From Methanomicrobiales archaeon (GTDB taxonomy: Archaea > Halobacteriota > Methanomicrobia > Methanomicrobiales > Methanospirillaceae): a stretch of 64,000 bases of DNA. The position numbers and the translations under genes were made by a program. Shown one piece after another: positions 8,686 to 19,493 of this stretch; position 1 is the first letter of the stretch; every line of letters starts with the position of its first letter. The notes beneath the pieces were generated by a model. It was not told the DNA's origin. It saw only the letters and a program-made list of their open reading frames with translations, and ran no database searches. The DNA lies in assembly GCA_025350045.1 (NCBI GenBank), contig JANXYM010000043.1, positions 28,894 through 92,893 of the forward strand, written 5' to 3'.

Positions 8686-11600
8686 TCATTCCACTCCCCC
8701 TGTTCCGGGATCCTTTTTCACAGTTACCGTGAACGCAGTACCGTTTGTCCTGTCAAGATCGATGGTGCCATCCACCTGGTCGATGAGGCTTGTTACCAGA
8801 CGCATGCCCAGCGAAGTGGTGTTCTTCCAGTCAAAGTCAGGGGGGATCCCCGTACCGTTATCCTGTACAACCAGCGTGATGAGATCGCCTTCGTACCCGC
8901 CGCTAATACGGATCGTTCCCTCTCTCCCGTTTAAGAATGCATGCTTGAGGGCATTGGAAACAAGCTCGTTCATGAGCAGGCCAAGAGGGACGGCGGTATT
9001 GATGTCCACCATGATCTTCCCCATGGCAAAATCCAGATGTACCCTGCGGGGATCCGTACCGTAAAACGAGAAGAGCTGGGTGGCAAGGAAACGGGTGTAA
9101 TCCGCAAAATCAATCCGGGAGAGGCTCTCGGAACGGTAGAGTTTTTCATGGACAAGCGACATGGCCCGGACACGGTTCTGCGTCTCGGACATGATCTGTT
9201 TTACCACGGGATCATCGGTCTGGCGCATCTGGAGGTTGACTAAGCTGATGATGATCTGGAGGTTGTTTTTCACCCGGTGGTGGACTTCCCGGAGAAGGAT
9301 GACCTTTTCCTCCAGGGATGCCCGTATGACTTCCTCATCGTGCTTCTGGCGGGTGATGTCGTGTGCAGACACGATGATCCGTATATCGGGGGCATCCCTG
9401 CCACCTATCAGCGTGGCATTCACGGAGAGCGGGGTTACGTGGCCATCGGTGTGGCGAATCTGGATGATATTCTCTAACCGGCCGCTCTCGAGGAGCCGGG
9501 AGAATGCATCGTGCAGTGTTCCGTCATCTACCAGATAGCCGAAATACCGTGTCCCGATCAGCTGCTCCCGGGTGAGACCAGTCAACACTTCTGCTGAAGC
9601 ATTGATATCCAGCACAGTGCCGTTCCGGTCAAGGACAACGATGAGGTCCGGGTTCGCCTCGATCACCGAGCGCGTGTAGCTGAGGGCGTCCTGCACATCC
9701 TTTTCGGCATGCATCCTCTGGGTGACCTCCTCTTCCAGAGCCCGGGTCCGGTTATGGACGATGGATTCAAGATTGGCGTTGAGCCGGGCCAGGCCTGCTT
9801 CTGCTTCCCGTAGGCTGGAAATGTCCCGGATGGACTCAATAGCACCGGTGATCGTACCCCGTGCATCCATCAGCGGGGATGCGACAAGCGAGAAAGATGT
9901 CCTGCGCCCGCTGCCCGGCAGGATAATATCGGTCTGGGCAGTAATCGTGTTTCCCTCCCAGCGGATAGCAGTGTAATCCAGTCGGGCTGCATCCAGGTCC
10001 GGGTGGAGGACGAGATCGATGATGATTGGACGCCGCCTCCCGTACAGCCACAGGCTGTACTCGTGGTCAGCTTTCCCTATGATATCGGTGGCAGGAACAC
10101 CACTGATCTGTTCAAGGGCATGGTTCCATGCTAGTACCTTTCCCTCGTTATCGATGACAAAGGTGGGATCGGGCAGGAAACTGATGATATCTGCAAAGAG
10201 CTGCCGGGACTCATTGATCTGGTTTTCCATCCGTTTTCGTTCAGAGAGATCGATAAAACTCTCGATAAGGAACGGGCGGCCACCGATTTTTATGGGGTTG
10301 ACTGATTTGAGGATCGGGATCCGTTCCCCGTTCGCCCGGATGAGGACACGCTCGGCGTTATCGACAATATGACCGAGATCCGTGACCGGGCATTTACCAA
10401 CCTCGGCAGGACAGATAAAGGTATGGCAGACTTTTCCCACAACCTCATCATGGGAAGCGCCTATCATCGAGAGGGCAGCATTATTGGCATCAGCGATGGT
10501 GTGGGTCGTTGCATCGACCATGATGAGCCCGGTCTGCTGGTTGTGGAAGATCGCCCGGAACTGCTCCTCACGGGACCTTATCGCTTCTTCCACCCGCTTG
10601 CGCCCGGTGATATCATGGAAATACCAGACCCGTCCGAAATACCGGTTATCCTCTCCCAGCATGGGGGCGGAATACCGGTCAAACACCTTTCCATCTCTAA
10701 ACAGGATCTCGTCCTGGCTCTTCTCCTGCTGGTGTTCATAGAGATACTTCACCCGGGAGAGGAATTCCTGCGGGTCTGAAAGCTTTTCCAGGACACAGGA
10801 GAGAGCCTGTTCGTCCGAGCGGGAGTCAATAACCTCCTGCGGGATTCCCCAGATTTCGGTGAACCGGTGGTTGAACGAGATGATTTTTCCGGATTTGTCA
10901 ACGATCAGGATCCCATCCGGAGAGGTCTCCTGCTGGGTTGTCAGGATCACATTGGAGAACCGGAGCTCATCTTCAGCCCGTTTGCGCTCGGTAATGTCTT
11001 CTGATATGCCCAACAGGAATTTCGTAGTCCCGTCGGCCCCCCGTATGCAGACCTTCCGGGTATGAAGCAGCCGCAGGCCTTTTCCGGCCGTCTGGATAGG
11101 TTCTTCAGGGATGTCCAGCATGCCGGCCTCCCCGTCAAGCACTTCCCGGTCCTTCTCCATGAACTGGGCTGCCTGTTCGGGGGGGAAGAGATCCAGGTTG
11201 TTCTTGCCGAGCAATGCCTGGCGGTCATAGCCGAGAAGTTCCTCTCCTGCCCGGTTGAACAGGACAAAACGCAGATCTGTTGCCTCTTTAAGGAAGATCA
11301 TGAGCGGGACATTTTCCACGACCGCATCGACAAGGATCTTTGATTCCCTCATCGCCTCTTCCGCCCGCTTACGCTCGGTGATATCCTGGTTTGCACCAAA
11401 GGTCCTGACTACGTTTCCCTGCTCATCCATGACGGGAGCGTGCCGGACGATGATGGTACGAACCTCCCCGTCGCTCCTTATAATCCGGTGTTCCATCTGG
11501 CCCTGGAAGAGGGGGTCTTTTGTCCGGAGTACCTTCTGGATTTCATCAGCAACGGCGGGAATGTCCTCCGGGTATACGAACTCGCGGGCATAGGTCTCGG

Positions 11601-14394
11601 CAGACATCCGGTATCCTCCTTCCCGTTCAGCGGTGGTACCGTAAAATTCGTAAAACCGGTCGTCGAAGGTGAACTCTGCCGTAGCGACGTCATATTCCCA
11701 GTTCACGATCCGGGCAATATCCATTGCCGTTGCGAGCTGCAGCTGGTTCTGCCGGAGCAGTTCTTCTGTACGTTTCCTTTCGGTGATATCCCGTATGGAT
11801 CCCTGGAAACCCAGGAAGTTCCCGGAAGAATCTTTCCGGGCAGCCGTGGTAATGAGGGTGTGGAGAATGGTTCCGTCTTTTCTCCTGAGATCGACCGGAT
11901 ATTCAAATGAATACCCCTCTTTTCGGATATGCCTGATGTGTGCATCCCGGTCAGTGGAGTTTGCATAAATCTGAGGGATTTTGATCTTCAGGAGGTCTTC
12001 CCGGCTGTCGTAGCCGAACAGCTTCACTGCGGCTTCGTTGAAATCAACCCAGCTGCCATCCAGGGACGTGATAAAAACACAGTCCTGTGATGTGGAGAAG
12101 AAAGCCCGGTACTTCTCCTCGCTCTCCTGCAGTTGTATTTCTGCCACTTTGCGCTCGGTGATATCAATGAGGAGGAGGAGCATTGCGGGATTGTTCCGGT
12201 ACTGGATCGGGGTTGCTTTCACAATGACCGATCGCCGGAGCCCGTCCCGGGTGACCATCTCGATCTCATAGGGTGCAGCGTCTCCTTCTTTCCGGCGGAC
12301 GGCCATGGTGGCCTTTACCGTATCGCGGTACTCTTCGGCAATGTAGGTGAGCACATGCGTGCCTACGAGAGTATCAGCATCGTACCCCAGTGCCCGTGCA
12401 GAGGAAGGATTCACGTAGAGGAGCTTCCCGTCCTGCCCGTACACGGCGATATAATCAGGCAGGTTCTCCACGAGACCCCGGTTGAAGGACTCGCTCTCAA
12501 GAAGCGCAGCTTCTGCCTGTTTGTGCCCGGTAATATCTTGTGATATTCCGAACAATTCCGAAATCCTGCCACCTGCATCCCGGCGGGGATGCCCCTGCGT
12601 CTGCACATAATGGAGGGAGCCATCAGCAAAGATCACCCGGATCACGATATCATACGGGGTACCGGATACAGCGCCCTGTACGGCCGCATCAAACATCTCC
12701 CAGTCATCAGGATGGATGAAATCCCGGTGCTGCTTGAAGTGAGGGACTCCCTTTTTTGGATCCAGTCCAAAGACAAGGAACATCACCAGGGACCAGAGGG
12801 GTTTTCCTGTGGCAATGTCAAAACTCCAGTACCCTATCCGTGCCATCTGCTGGGCGAGCGACATCTGGGCATTCTGCAGGGCCAGCTGGGACTCCATCTG
12901 CTTGCGTTCCGTGATGTCGAGGAAGGCGCCAATCAACCCCCCCACAGAGCCATCTCTATTGAGGAACGGGGCTTTGTAAAAGATGACATCGTGGCGGGAG
13001 CCGTCCGCATACTGCATCTGCGTCTCGTATTTCTGGGGAATGGGATTGTCCAGGATCTCCCGGTCTGCTGAAGTATAGCGATCCGCGAGATCCTTTGGCG
13101 CGATGTCGTAGGCGGTCTTTCCGATGAGATTGTCACACGTGATCCCGATATACTGTTCAAACGGGGGATTGCAGCCAAGATACCTCCCCTCCGCATCCTT
13201 GAAAAAGACCGGTATGGGAAGCGTCTCGATCATGGCAGCCAGGAAGCGCGAGCTCTCCCCGGCGCGTAACTCGGCTGATTTCTGTGCCGTTACATCGCGC
13301 CCGATCGCGATATAACTGGTGATGGTGCCTTTACTGTCCCGCAGTCCCCGGGTATTCCAGACAATCGTCTTTGCAGTCCCGTCAGCGCACCGGATCTCCG
13401 TCTCGAAGTTCTCTAAAAAGGTGTCCCGCCCGATGATCCGCTGGATCTCTCCTGTCACTTTTTTCCGGTATTCTCTGTCCGGGTAGAGCTGTTTCCAGAC
13501 CGTCTTTTTCCCCAGTACCCCGGTTTTTTTGTAGCCGCTGATGGCTTCTGCCGCATCGTTCCAGACAAGAAGAGTTCCGTCCGGTTCGAGCACCGAGATC
13601 CAGACATTGGCGTTCGTTATCACGCTCTCCTGGAACTGCTGCATCTCCCGGAGGGTGTCCTGCTGCCATTTCTCTTCAGTGATATCCTCACCGAATGATA
13701 GTATGCCGGTTATTGCCCCGTCCTCATCATGGAGCAGGGTATTCGACCACCGTATGCTCTTCTCCAGGCCACCCGAGGTCAGCACCGGGTTTTCGACCAC
13801 CCGGTTTGGCTCGACCTGCCCGTCCATCAGCTGGGAAATGACCTGCTTCACCCGTTCCCGCTCGTTCTCCGGCAGGAACTGATCAGTCCAGAGTTTCCCG
13901 GTAACCTCAACAGGATTGCATTCGAGGATTTCGCCGCCTTTTTTATTGAGGTAGGTGATCGCACCGTTCCGGTCAAGGGCAAGGACAATTGCCGGTGCCA
14001 GGGAGAGATACCGATCAGTGAGCTCTGCGGACTGCTGCAGGGTTCTCCTGGCGGTTGCAAGGCTGTCGGCAAGATACGCAATAACCACAGCAATACCCAC
14101 AAAGACAAAGAACCGGTACAATGCCCCAAGAATGACCTCGTTCTGTCCGTAATCAAAGGCAATAACAAGGCCGAGATAGGCAAGGGCAAGGAGGGTGGCA
14201 AGGCCACATCCTTTCCAGCGGTAACGGTACGCAAGGAGTACGATCGGGAAATAATAGAGGTGCATGAAGATGATGGTGATTCCGTGCATCAGGCACCAGA
14301 CGGAGAAGAGGAGGACTGCTAGGGAGAGCGTTACGATAATGGCCCTCCACCGGGTTTCTGACATACGATTGAGGGACCGGGCGGGCGGGTTCAT
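8686..14394 (-). CDS. Membrane multi-PAS (about 12) histidine kinase, HisKA_2-type H-box
   Basis: ORF 1902 aa; N-terminal TM block (IIVTLSLAVLLFSVWCLMHGITIIFMHLYYFPIVLLAYRYRW...); about 12 PAS starts by eye; C-term REVHHRVKNNLQIIISLVNLQ...HATPase ...LMNELVSNALKHAF...QDNGTGIP...SLGMRLVTSLIDQVDGTI. Confidence 0.93.
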   Translation of the reverse strand: MNPPARSLNRMSETRWRAIIVTLSLAVLLFSVWCLMHGITIIFMHLYYFPIVLLAYRYRWKGCGLATLLALAYLGLVIAFDYGQNEVILGALYRFFVFVGIAVVIAYLADSLATARRTLQQSAELTDRYLSLAPAIVLALDRNGAITYLNKKGGEILECNPVEVTGKLWTDQFLPENERERVKQVISQLMDGQVEPNRVVENPVLTSGGLEKSIRWSNTLLHDEDGAITGILSFGEDITEEKWQQDTLREMQQFQESVITNANVWISVLEPDGTLLVWNDAAEAISGYKKTGVLGKKTVWKQLYPDREYRKKVTGEIQRIIGRDTFLENFETEIRCADGTAKTIVWNTRGLRDSKGTITSYIAIGRDVTAQKSAELRAGESSRFLAAMIETLPIPVFFKDAEGRYLGCNPPFEQYIGITCDNLIGKTAYDIAPKDLADRYTSADREILDNPIPQKYETQMQYADGSRHDVIFYKAPFLNRDGSVGGLIGAFLDITERKQMESQLALQNAQMSLAQQMARIGYWSFDIATGKPLWSLVMFLVFGLDPKKGVPHFKQHRDFIHPDDWEMFDAAVQGAVSGTPYDIVIRVIFADGSLHYVQTQGHPRRDAGGRISELFGISQDITGHKQAEAALLESESFNRGLVENLPDYIAVYGQDGKLLYVNPSSARALGYDADTLVGTHVLTYIAEEYRDTVKATMAVRRKEGDAAPYEIEMVTRDGLRRSVIVKATPIQYRNNPAMLLLLIDITERKVAEIQLQESEEKYRAFFSTSQDCVFITSLDGSWVDFNEAAVKLFGYDSREDLLKIKIPQIYANSTDRDAHIRHIRKEGYSFEYPVDLRRKDGTILHTLITTAARKDSSGNFLGFQGSIRDITERKRTEELLRQNQLQLATAMDIARIVNWEYDVATAEFTFDDRFYEFYGTTAEREGGYRMSAETYAREFVYPEDIPAVADEIQKVLRTKDPLFQGQMEHRIIRSDGEVRTIIVRHAPVMDEQGNVVRTFGANQDITERKRAEEAMRESKILVDAVVENVPLMIFLKEATDLRFVLFNRAGEELLGYDRQALLGKNNLDLFPPEQAAQFMEKDREVLDGEAGMLDIPEEPIQTAGKGLRLLHTRKVCIRGADGTTKFLLGISEDITERKRAEDELRFSNVILTTQQETSPDGILIVDKSGKIISFNHRFTEIWGIPQEVIDSRSDEQALSCVLEKLSDPQEFLSRVKYLYEHQQEKSQDEILFRDGKVFDRYSAPMLGEDNRYFGRVWYFHDITGRKRVEEAIRSREEQFRAIFHNQQTGLIMVDATTHTIADANNAALSMIGASHDEVVGKVCHTFICPAEVGKCPVTDLGHIVDNAERVLIRANGERIPILKSVNPIKIGGRPFLIESFIDLSERKRMENQINESRQLFADIISFLPDPTFVIDNEGKVLAWNHALEQISGVPATDIIGKADHEYSLWLYGRRRPIIIDLVLHPDLDAARLDYTAIRWEGNTITAQTDIILPGSGRRTSFSLVASPLMDARGTITGAIESIRDISSLREAEAGLARLNANLESIVHNRTRALEEEVTQRMHAEKDVQDALSYTRSVIEANPDLIVVLDRNGTVLDINASAEVLTGLTREQLIGTRYFGYLVDDGTLHDAFSRLLESGRLENIIQIRHTDGHVTPLSVNATLIGGRDAPDIRIIVSAHDITRQKHDEEVIRASLEEKVILLREVHHRVKNNLQIIISLVNLQMRQTDDPVVKQIMSETQNRVRAMSLVHEKLYRSESLSRIDFADYTRFLATQLFSFYGTDPRRVHLDFAMGKIMVDINTAVPLGLLMNELVSNALKHAFLNGREGTIRISGGYEGDLITLVVQDNGTGIPPDFDWKNTTSLGMRLVTSLIDQVDGTIDLDRTNGTAFTVTVKKDPGTGGVE

Positions 14395-17300
14395 ATCTCC
14401 TCCCGGTGTTCCTTTTCATGCAGCACCATGGTAAAGAGGGTCCCGGCACTCCGGTCGAGTTCCACGGTCCCGTTCATCTGGTCCACGAGCGTATTGACCA
14501 GCCGCAGGCCGAGTGAGGGGGTGTCTCTCCAGTCGAGATCAGCCGGGATCCCGATACCGTTGTCCCGGTAGAGGACGGTTAAGGTATGCGCTTCTTTTTT
14601 CACGCTGATGGCGACTATCCCTTTTCTTCCTTCGGGAAACGCGTATTTGAGCGAGTTCGAGATCAGTTCGTTGAGGATGAGACCCAGCGGGATGGCTGAA
14701 TCGATATCAACATTGACATCGGCAATCTCCAGGGTGAACTGGATCCCCCGTATCTTGGCGTCGTAGAACTGGAAGAGACCGGTACCGAGGAACCGGATAT
14801 AGTCATAGAGACTGATATGCGAGATATCTTCGGACCGGTAGAGTTTTTCATGGACGAGCGCCATAGCCTTGACCCGGTTCTGGCTCTCCCGTATGGCAGC
14901 AAGCGTCTGGGGATCCGAGATATACCGGGACTGGAGGTTTAAGAGGCTGGCAATGATCTGGAGGTTGTTTTTTACCCGGTGATGGATCTCTTTTAAGAGC
15001 ATCACTTTCTCATTGAAGGATGCCTGGAGTTTTCCTTCCGCCTCGAGACGCTGGGCATTCTCCTTTTCGAGCTTCGCGTTGGTCTCAACAAGCGCTTCTG
15101 TGCGGTCTTTTACCCGCTGTTCCAGCACGGTATTGAGCGACCGTATCTCGGACTCCATGAGCTTGCTGTCGGTAATATCCTGGTTTGCACCATAGGTCCG
15201 GATAGCCGTTCCGTCAGGGCCCATGACCGGGGCAAACCGGGCAATAATGGTACGAACACTACCATCCCGGGGGGTGATGCGGTGTTCCATCTGGCCGGAA
15301 TAGCCGGGATCGGTTGTTGCAAGGAGTTTCTCTATCACTGATAGTACATTCTGGCGGTCTTCAGGATAGACAAATTCCCGCAGGTATGTCTCTGCCGACA
15401 TCTGGTTTCCTCCCTCCCGCTCGGCAGTCGTCTCATAGAGGGCATAGAAACGGTCATCGAACGTGAACATGCCGGACCGGACATCGTACTCCCAGTTCAC
15501 GAGACCGGCGATATCCATGGCAGTGGCGAGCCGGACCTGGTTGTCCCGCAGTGCCTCTTCTGCTTTTATTTTATCGGTGATCTCCTGGTTGACGACGATT
15601 GCACCGTCAATTTCACCCGCTGCATCATACAGCGGGGCCATATAGTTGACGATCACTTTTTTCTTCCCGTCGAAGGCATCGATCTCGAGGATCTCATCCT
15701 TGATCGTCACACCCTCGCGGATTGAATGGGCAAGGGCCCAGTCATCGCCGGCGATCTCTTTACCGGAGGGGTAGCGCCGCGCCCTGAAGATGCCGTACTC
15801 TTCAACGGGAACAAGCAGTTCCGCACCCCAGATCTTCACGCCGGCGGGGTTCCCGTAGACCAGTTTGCCGGTCTTGTCCGCCAGCCACAATCCTATAGGG
15901 AGAATATCGTACACATTGCGAAGCAGGGCTTCACTCCGTTCCAGCTGGGCGATGGTGATGGTTATGCGTTCTTCTGCAATCTTTCTCTGCTGGATCGGAC
16001 GCGTGGTAATGACGATCCCGTTCACCCCGGGGACATCCATGAGATTGGTGCCAATGGAATCGACCCACAGATACTCCCCATCGGCCTTGCGGATCCGGAA
16101 CTCTGTCGGGATACCGGGATTTTTCCGGTCAACGACTTCCCCAAAATCATTCTTCACCCGGCCAACGTCATCCGGATGGACGAACTCCATGGGATCCTTA
16201 CCGAGCAGGGAGCCGGACGGGTACCCCAGTATCCTTTCAGAAGATGGGGATTCATAGAGGATCCGGCCGTCACTGCCAAGAATCCGTATGATATCCGAGG
16301 AGTTCTGGATGAGGGAGCGGAACCGGGTCTCGCTCTCTTCGAGTGCCCGGGCTGCCTGTTTCCGGGGGCTGATATCACGGGTGAGGCCCAGCAGGGTGAT
16401 TTCCCCCAGTTCATTACGGATGTAGCGCGTTGCCACTTCCGTCCAGACCGTGGAACCGTCACGACAGGTCTGTTCGATCTCGTCGAGGTAACTGTTCGGA
16501 CCGGATTCATCCTGTAAGAACCGTTCCACCCGCTCCGGCATCACTTTTTGGGAATGCGCAAAGGAGGCGGGAGTCATCACGTCCTCAACGGATTGTACGA
16601 GCACCTCCTCCGCCGTATATCCCCTGAGCCACTCTACCGACGGGCTCATGTAGGTCCAGGTTCCGGTTTCGAGGTTCAAGACCCACAACACATCATTGAT
16701 GTTATCGGCAAGCAGGTGGTACCGCTCCTGGCTTTGCTGCAATGCCTCTTCTGCCCGCTTGCCAGAGGTAATGTCAATAACAATACCGGTGACCGTCGCC
16801 GGTGAACCATCGGGATGGCGGCTGGTTACTCCGCCAACGTCCCGGAACCACCGGTAATCCCCGCCCGATGTCCGGACACGATAATCTGCATGATACCGCG
16901 CTTCTTTACCTTCAAGATGGTTGTTCATCGCCAGCATTACCGGTGCATAATCATCCGGATGCAGGAGTGCGGTAAAATCAGTATAGTGCCGGAACTCTGC
17001 CGGCAGATACCCCAGCAGGGTTGCTTTTCGGGCATCGAAGCGGACTGACCCCTCAGGTAGGTCCATCTCCCACCATGCAAGGCTGCCGATTTCCATTGCA
17101 GACTCAAGGCGGGTTTCGTAGGCTTTCCTCATCTCATCTGCCCGCTTGCGGGAAGTGATATCCCGGGCAATACCAAATACTGCAGAGGGTTTGCCATCAT
17201 GGACGATCAGGGTTCCCTTGGTCTCGATCTCGGCAAAACTGCCATCCTTGCGCTTCAGCCGGTATTCGATGAGCCCGCTGTGCGAACCCTCCCGGGAAAT

Positions 17301-19487
17301 GGTCTCCACTGCGGCTTTGGCCTTTTCCAGGTCGTCCGGCCCCAGGAGATCCTGGAATGATACAGAAGGGATCTCGTCCCGGGAATAACCGAGTAACTCC
17401 AGCGCCGAAGCATTGGCATCGATGAAATTCCCTTTAAGGTCGTGGATATAGATACAGTCAAGCGACCGGTTGAAGAGCGAGAGATACCGTTCCTCACTCT
17501 CGCGCAGAGTCTCCTCCGCCTGTAACCGGGATGTGATGTCACGGATAGCGGCGATGTGGACCGGACGTTGGTTCCAGGTGAAAAACCGGCCGAGAATCTC
17601 CACAGGAAAGACCGTGCCATCGTTGCGGCGATGATACCGCAGGGGAACAAGTATGGTACCCTGCGCTGTTCCGGCAGTGACCTTCCGGGTCTCTTCCTGC
17701 TCAGCCGACAGGTCAATATTTTTCATAGTGAGGAGGAGATCCCGCGAGTACCCGTACATTTCGCAGGCCGCAGCATTTGCTTCCAGAATGGCCCCGGTCT
17801 CATTGTCAATAAGGAAGATTGCTTCGCTGCCCAGCTCGAACAACTCGGCATATTTTCTGCGGGTTTCTCGTTCTGCATCTTCAGCCTGTTTCTTTTCCGT
17901 TACGTCCTCATAGAGGGCAACCACTTCCCCGGAGGGGAGCCGGTAGACATAGTTTTCACGCCAGCCGGATATGCGGTCGTCGCGGTACAGCGAGACCGGG
18001 TGCGATTCAGGAATCCCGGTCTTTGCCACCCGCTGGAATACCATAAACAGCCCGAACTCTGCAACGCCGGGGAAGACTTCAAGCACACTCCGCCCGACAA
18101 TATCGTCTTTCCTGACATGTTCGATCGTTTCAACCGCACGGTTGATATCCCGGATGATGAAATCCTTCCCGTCGGGGGTTGCAGTATAGATCGCGACACC
18201 GGCTCCTATGTTATTGAAGAGATCCTTAAACCGGGTCTCGCTCTCCTGCAGAGCTTGTTCTGCCCGCTTCTGGTCCGTGGTGTCCCGGGCAAATATCGCT
18301 ACCCGGTCTACTGCCGTACGTTCCGTATTGAAAATGGGAAAGAACTCATTATGCAGGTACATGCCGGACCAGGCATCATCGGACCGTAAAATGTTCCCCG
18401 TTGCAAAAACCCGGTCCACATACTCCTTGCGGATCCTGGCAACATCCGGAGGAAACAGATCATAGGCACACCGCCCGGTTACCGTCATAACAGTACCCCC
18501 GAGTCGTTGTGCCCCCTCATCGTTGATGCCGAGAATTGTTCCCTGAAGGTCAAGGAGCGCGATGGTGTCCTTTGGGGCATTCAGGATCGTCTCTAAGGTT
18601 GCCTCACGCTGGCGCAGCAGTTCCTCGCTCTGCTTCCTCTCCGTGATATCCCGGATCACTTCTATGGCACCGGTACGGTTACCGGCATTATCGTAGAGGG
18701 GGGTTGCCGTCCCCCAGAGATACCCGCCTCTCCCGCCAAAGAGAGTCGGGATGAACGTTTCAGAAGTGATCCGGTCGCCATCCCGCTGGACATTGAAATA
18801 TTTTTTTTCTGTCCCGGGATCTTCCGTCTGGACGAGATCGATAAGGATGGGACGCCGTTCCCCGTAAAAGGGGAGGCTGTACTCGTGATCGCCTTTCCCG
18901 AGCATCTCTTCTGCTGCAACACCCGTCATCTGTTCGATCGCAATGTTCCATGCAATGATCCGGCCGTCGTTGTCGATGGCAAAGACCGCATCGGGGAGGA
19001 AACTGAGGATATCAGCAAGGCGCTTTTGGGTATCCTGCACCGCCTCTTCGGCCCGCTTCCTCTCACGGATATTCTCCCAGTCCCGGAGGGCTTTTCGGGT
19101 GATATGGGGGAGATCAGCAAACATCGATGCGGACTTGACCACGTAATCGATCGCCCCGGACTTCATGATCTCGACTGCCAGGTGTTCGTCGCCGAAACTG
19201 GTCATGATGACTACGGGAGTGGTTACGGATCCGTCTTTCCGTGACAGGATATCAAGACCTTTCCCGTCAGGAAGGATCCAGTCGGCGAGGATCAGGTCGG
19301 GGGAATCGCGCTCAATGATCTGCCGGGCTTTCAACAGGTTCTCTGCTACAGTGACCCGGAAAGGGTCAGGATCGTCGCGGAATGCCCGGAGAATGAGGTC
19401 CTGGTGAGCGCGATCATCTTCAAGAAGCAGAATATGGGGAGTTTTTATTGTTCCAAGATTCATTGCCCATCCCCGTCCCGGAGCCAA
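14391..19487 (-). CDS. Receiver + multi-PAS (about 10) histidine kinase, HisKA_2-type
   Basis: ORF 1698 aa; N-term receiver (ILLLEDDRAHQDLILRAF...LILADWILPDGKGLDIL); about 10 PAS; C-term KEIHHRVKNNLQIIASLLNLQ and HATPase (LNELISNSLKYAFPEG...YRDNGIGIP). Confidence 0.93.
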   Translation of the reverse strand: MAPGRGWAMNLGTIKTPHILLLEDDRAHQDLILRAFRDDPDPFRVTVAENLLKARQIIERDSPDLILADWILPDGKGLDILSRKDGSVTTPVVIMTSFGDEHLAVEIMKSGAIDYVVKSASMFADLPHITRKALRDWENIRERKRAEEAVQDTQKRLADILSFLPDAVFAIDNDGRIIAWNIAIEQMTGVAAEEMLGKGDHEYSLPFYGERRPILIDLVQTEDPGTEKKYFNVQRDGDRITSETFIPTLFGGRGGYLWGTATPLYDNAGNRTGAIEVIRDITERKQSEELLRQREATLETILNAPKDTIALLDLQGTILGINDEGAQRLGGTVMTVTGRCAYDLFPPDVARIRKEYVDRVFATGNILRSDDAWSGMYLHNEFFPIFNTERTAVDRVAIFARDTTDQKRAEQALQESETRFKDLFNNIGAGVAIYTATPDGKDFIIRDINRAVETIEHVRKDDIVGRSVLEVFPGVAEFGLFMVFQRVAKTGIPESHPVSLYRDDRISGWRENYVYRLPSGEVVALYEDVTEKKQAEDAERETRRKYAELFELGSEAIFLIDNETGAILEANAAACEMYGYSRDLLLTMKNIDLSAEQEETRKVTAGTAQGTILVPLRYHRRNDGTVFPVEILGRFFTWNQRPVHIAAIRDITSRLQAEETLRESEERYLSLFNRSLDCIYIHDLKGNFIDANASALELLGYSRDEIPSVSFQDLLGPDDLEKAKAAVETISREGSHSGLIEYRLKRKDGSFAEIETKGTLIVHDGKPSAVFGIARDITSRKRADEMRKAYETRLESAMEIGSLAWWEMDLPEGSVRFDARKATLLGYLPAEFRHYTDFTALLHPDDYAPVMLAMNNHLEGKEARYHADYRVRTSGGDYRWFRDVGGVTSRHPDGSPATVTGIVIDITSGKRAEEALQQSQERYHLLADNINDVLWVLNLETGTWTYMSPSVEWLRGYTAEEVLVQSVEDVMTPASFAHSQKVMPERVERFLQDESGPNSYLDEIEQTCRDGSTVWTEVATRYIRNELGEITLLGLTRDISPRKQAARALEESETRFRSLIQNSSDIIRILGSDGRILYESPSSERILGYPSGSLLGKDPMEFVHPDDVGRVKNDFGEVVDRKNPGIPTEFRIRKADGEYLWVDSIGTNLMDVPGVNGIVITTRPIQQRKIAEERITITIAQLERSEALLRNVYDILPIGLWLADKTGKLVYGNPAGVKIWGAELLVPVEEYGIFRARRYPSGKEIAGDDWALAHSIREGVTIKDEILEIDAFDGKKKVIVNYMAPLYDAAGEIDGAIVVNQEITDKIKAEEALRDNQVRLATAMDIAGLVNWEYDVRSGMFTFDDRFYALYETTAEREGGNQMSAETYLREFVYPEDRQNVLSVIEKLLATTDPGYSGQMEHRITPRDGSVRTIIARFAPVMGPDGTAIRTYGANQDITDSKLMESEIRSLNTVLEQRVKDRTEALVETNAKLEKENAQRLEAEGKLQASFNEKVMLLKEIHHRVKNNLQIIASLLNLQSRYISDPQTLAAIRESQNRVKAMALVHEKLYRSEDISHISLYDYIRFLGTGLFQFYDAKIRGIQFTLEIADVNVDIDSAIPLGLILNELISNSLKYAFPEGRKGIVAISVKKEAHTLTVLYRDNGIGIPADLDWRDTPSLGLRLVNTLVDQMNGTVELDRSAGTLFTMVLHEKEHREEI

Positions 19488-19493
19488 CGGGCT

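Noticed and set aside
8729-14322. Many plus-strand ORFs antisense to the giant kinases (e.g. 13729-14322, 15726-16517)
   Set aside because: Compositionally driven by high GC third positions; their translations lack recognisable domains while the minus-strand frames carry clear PAS/HATPase motifs.
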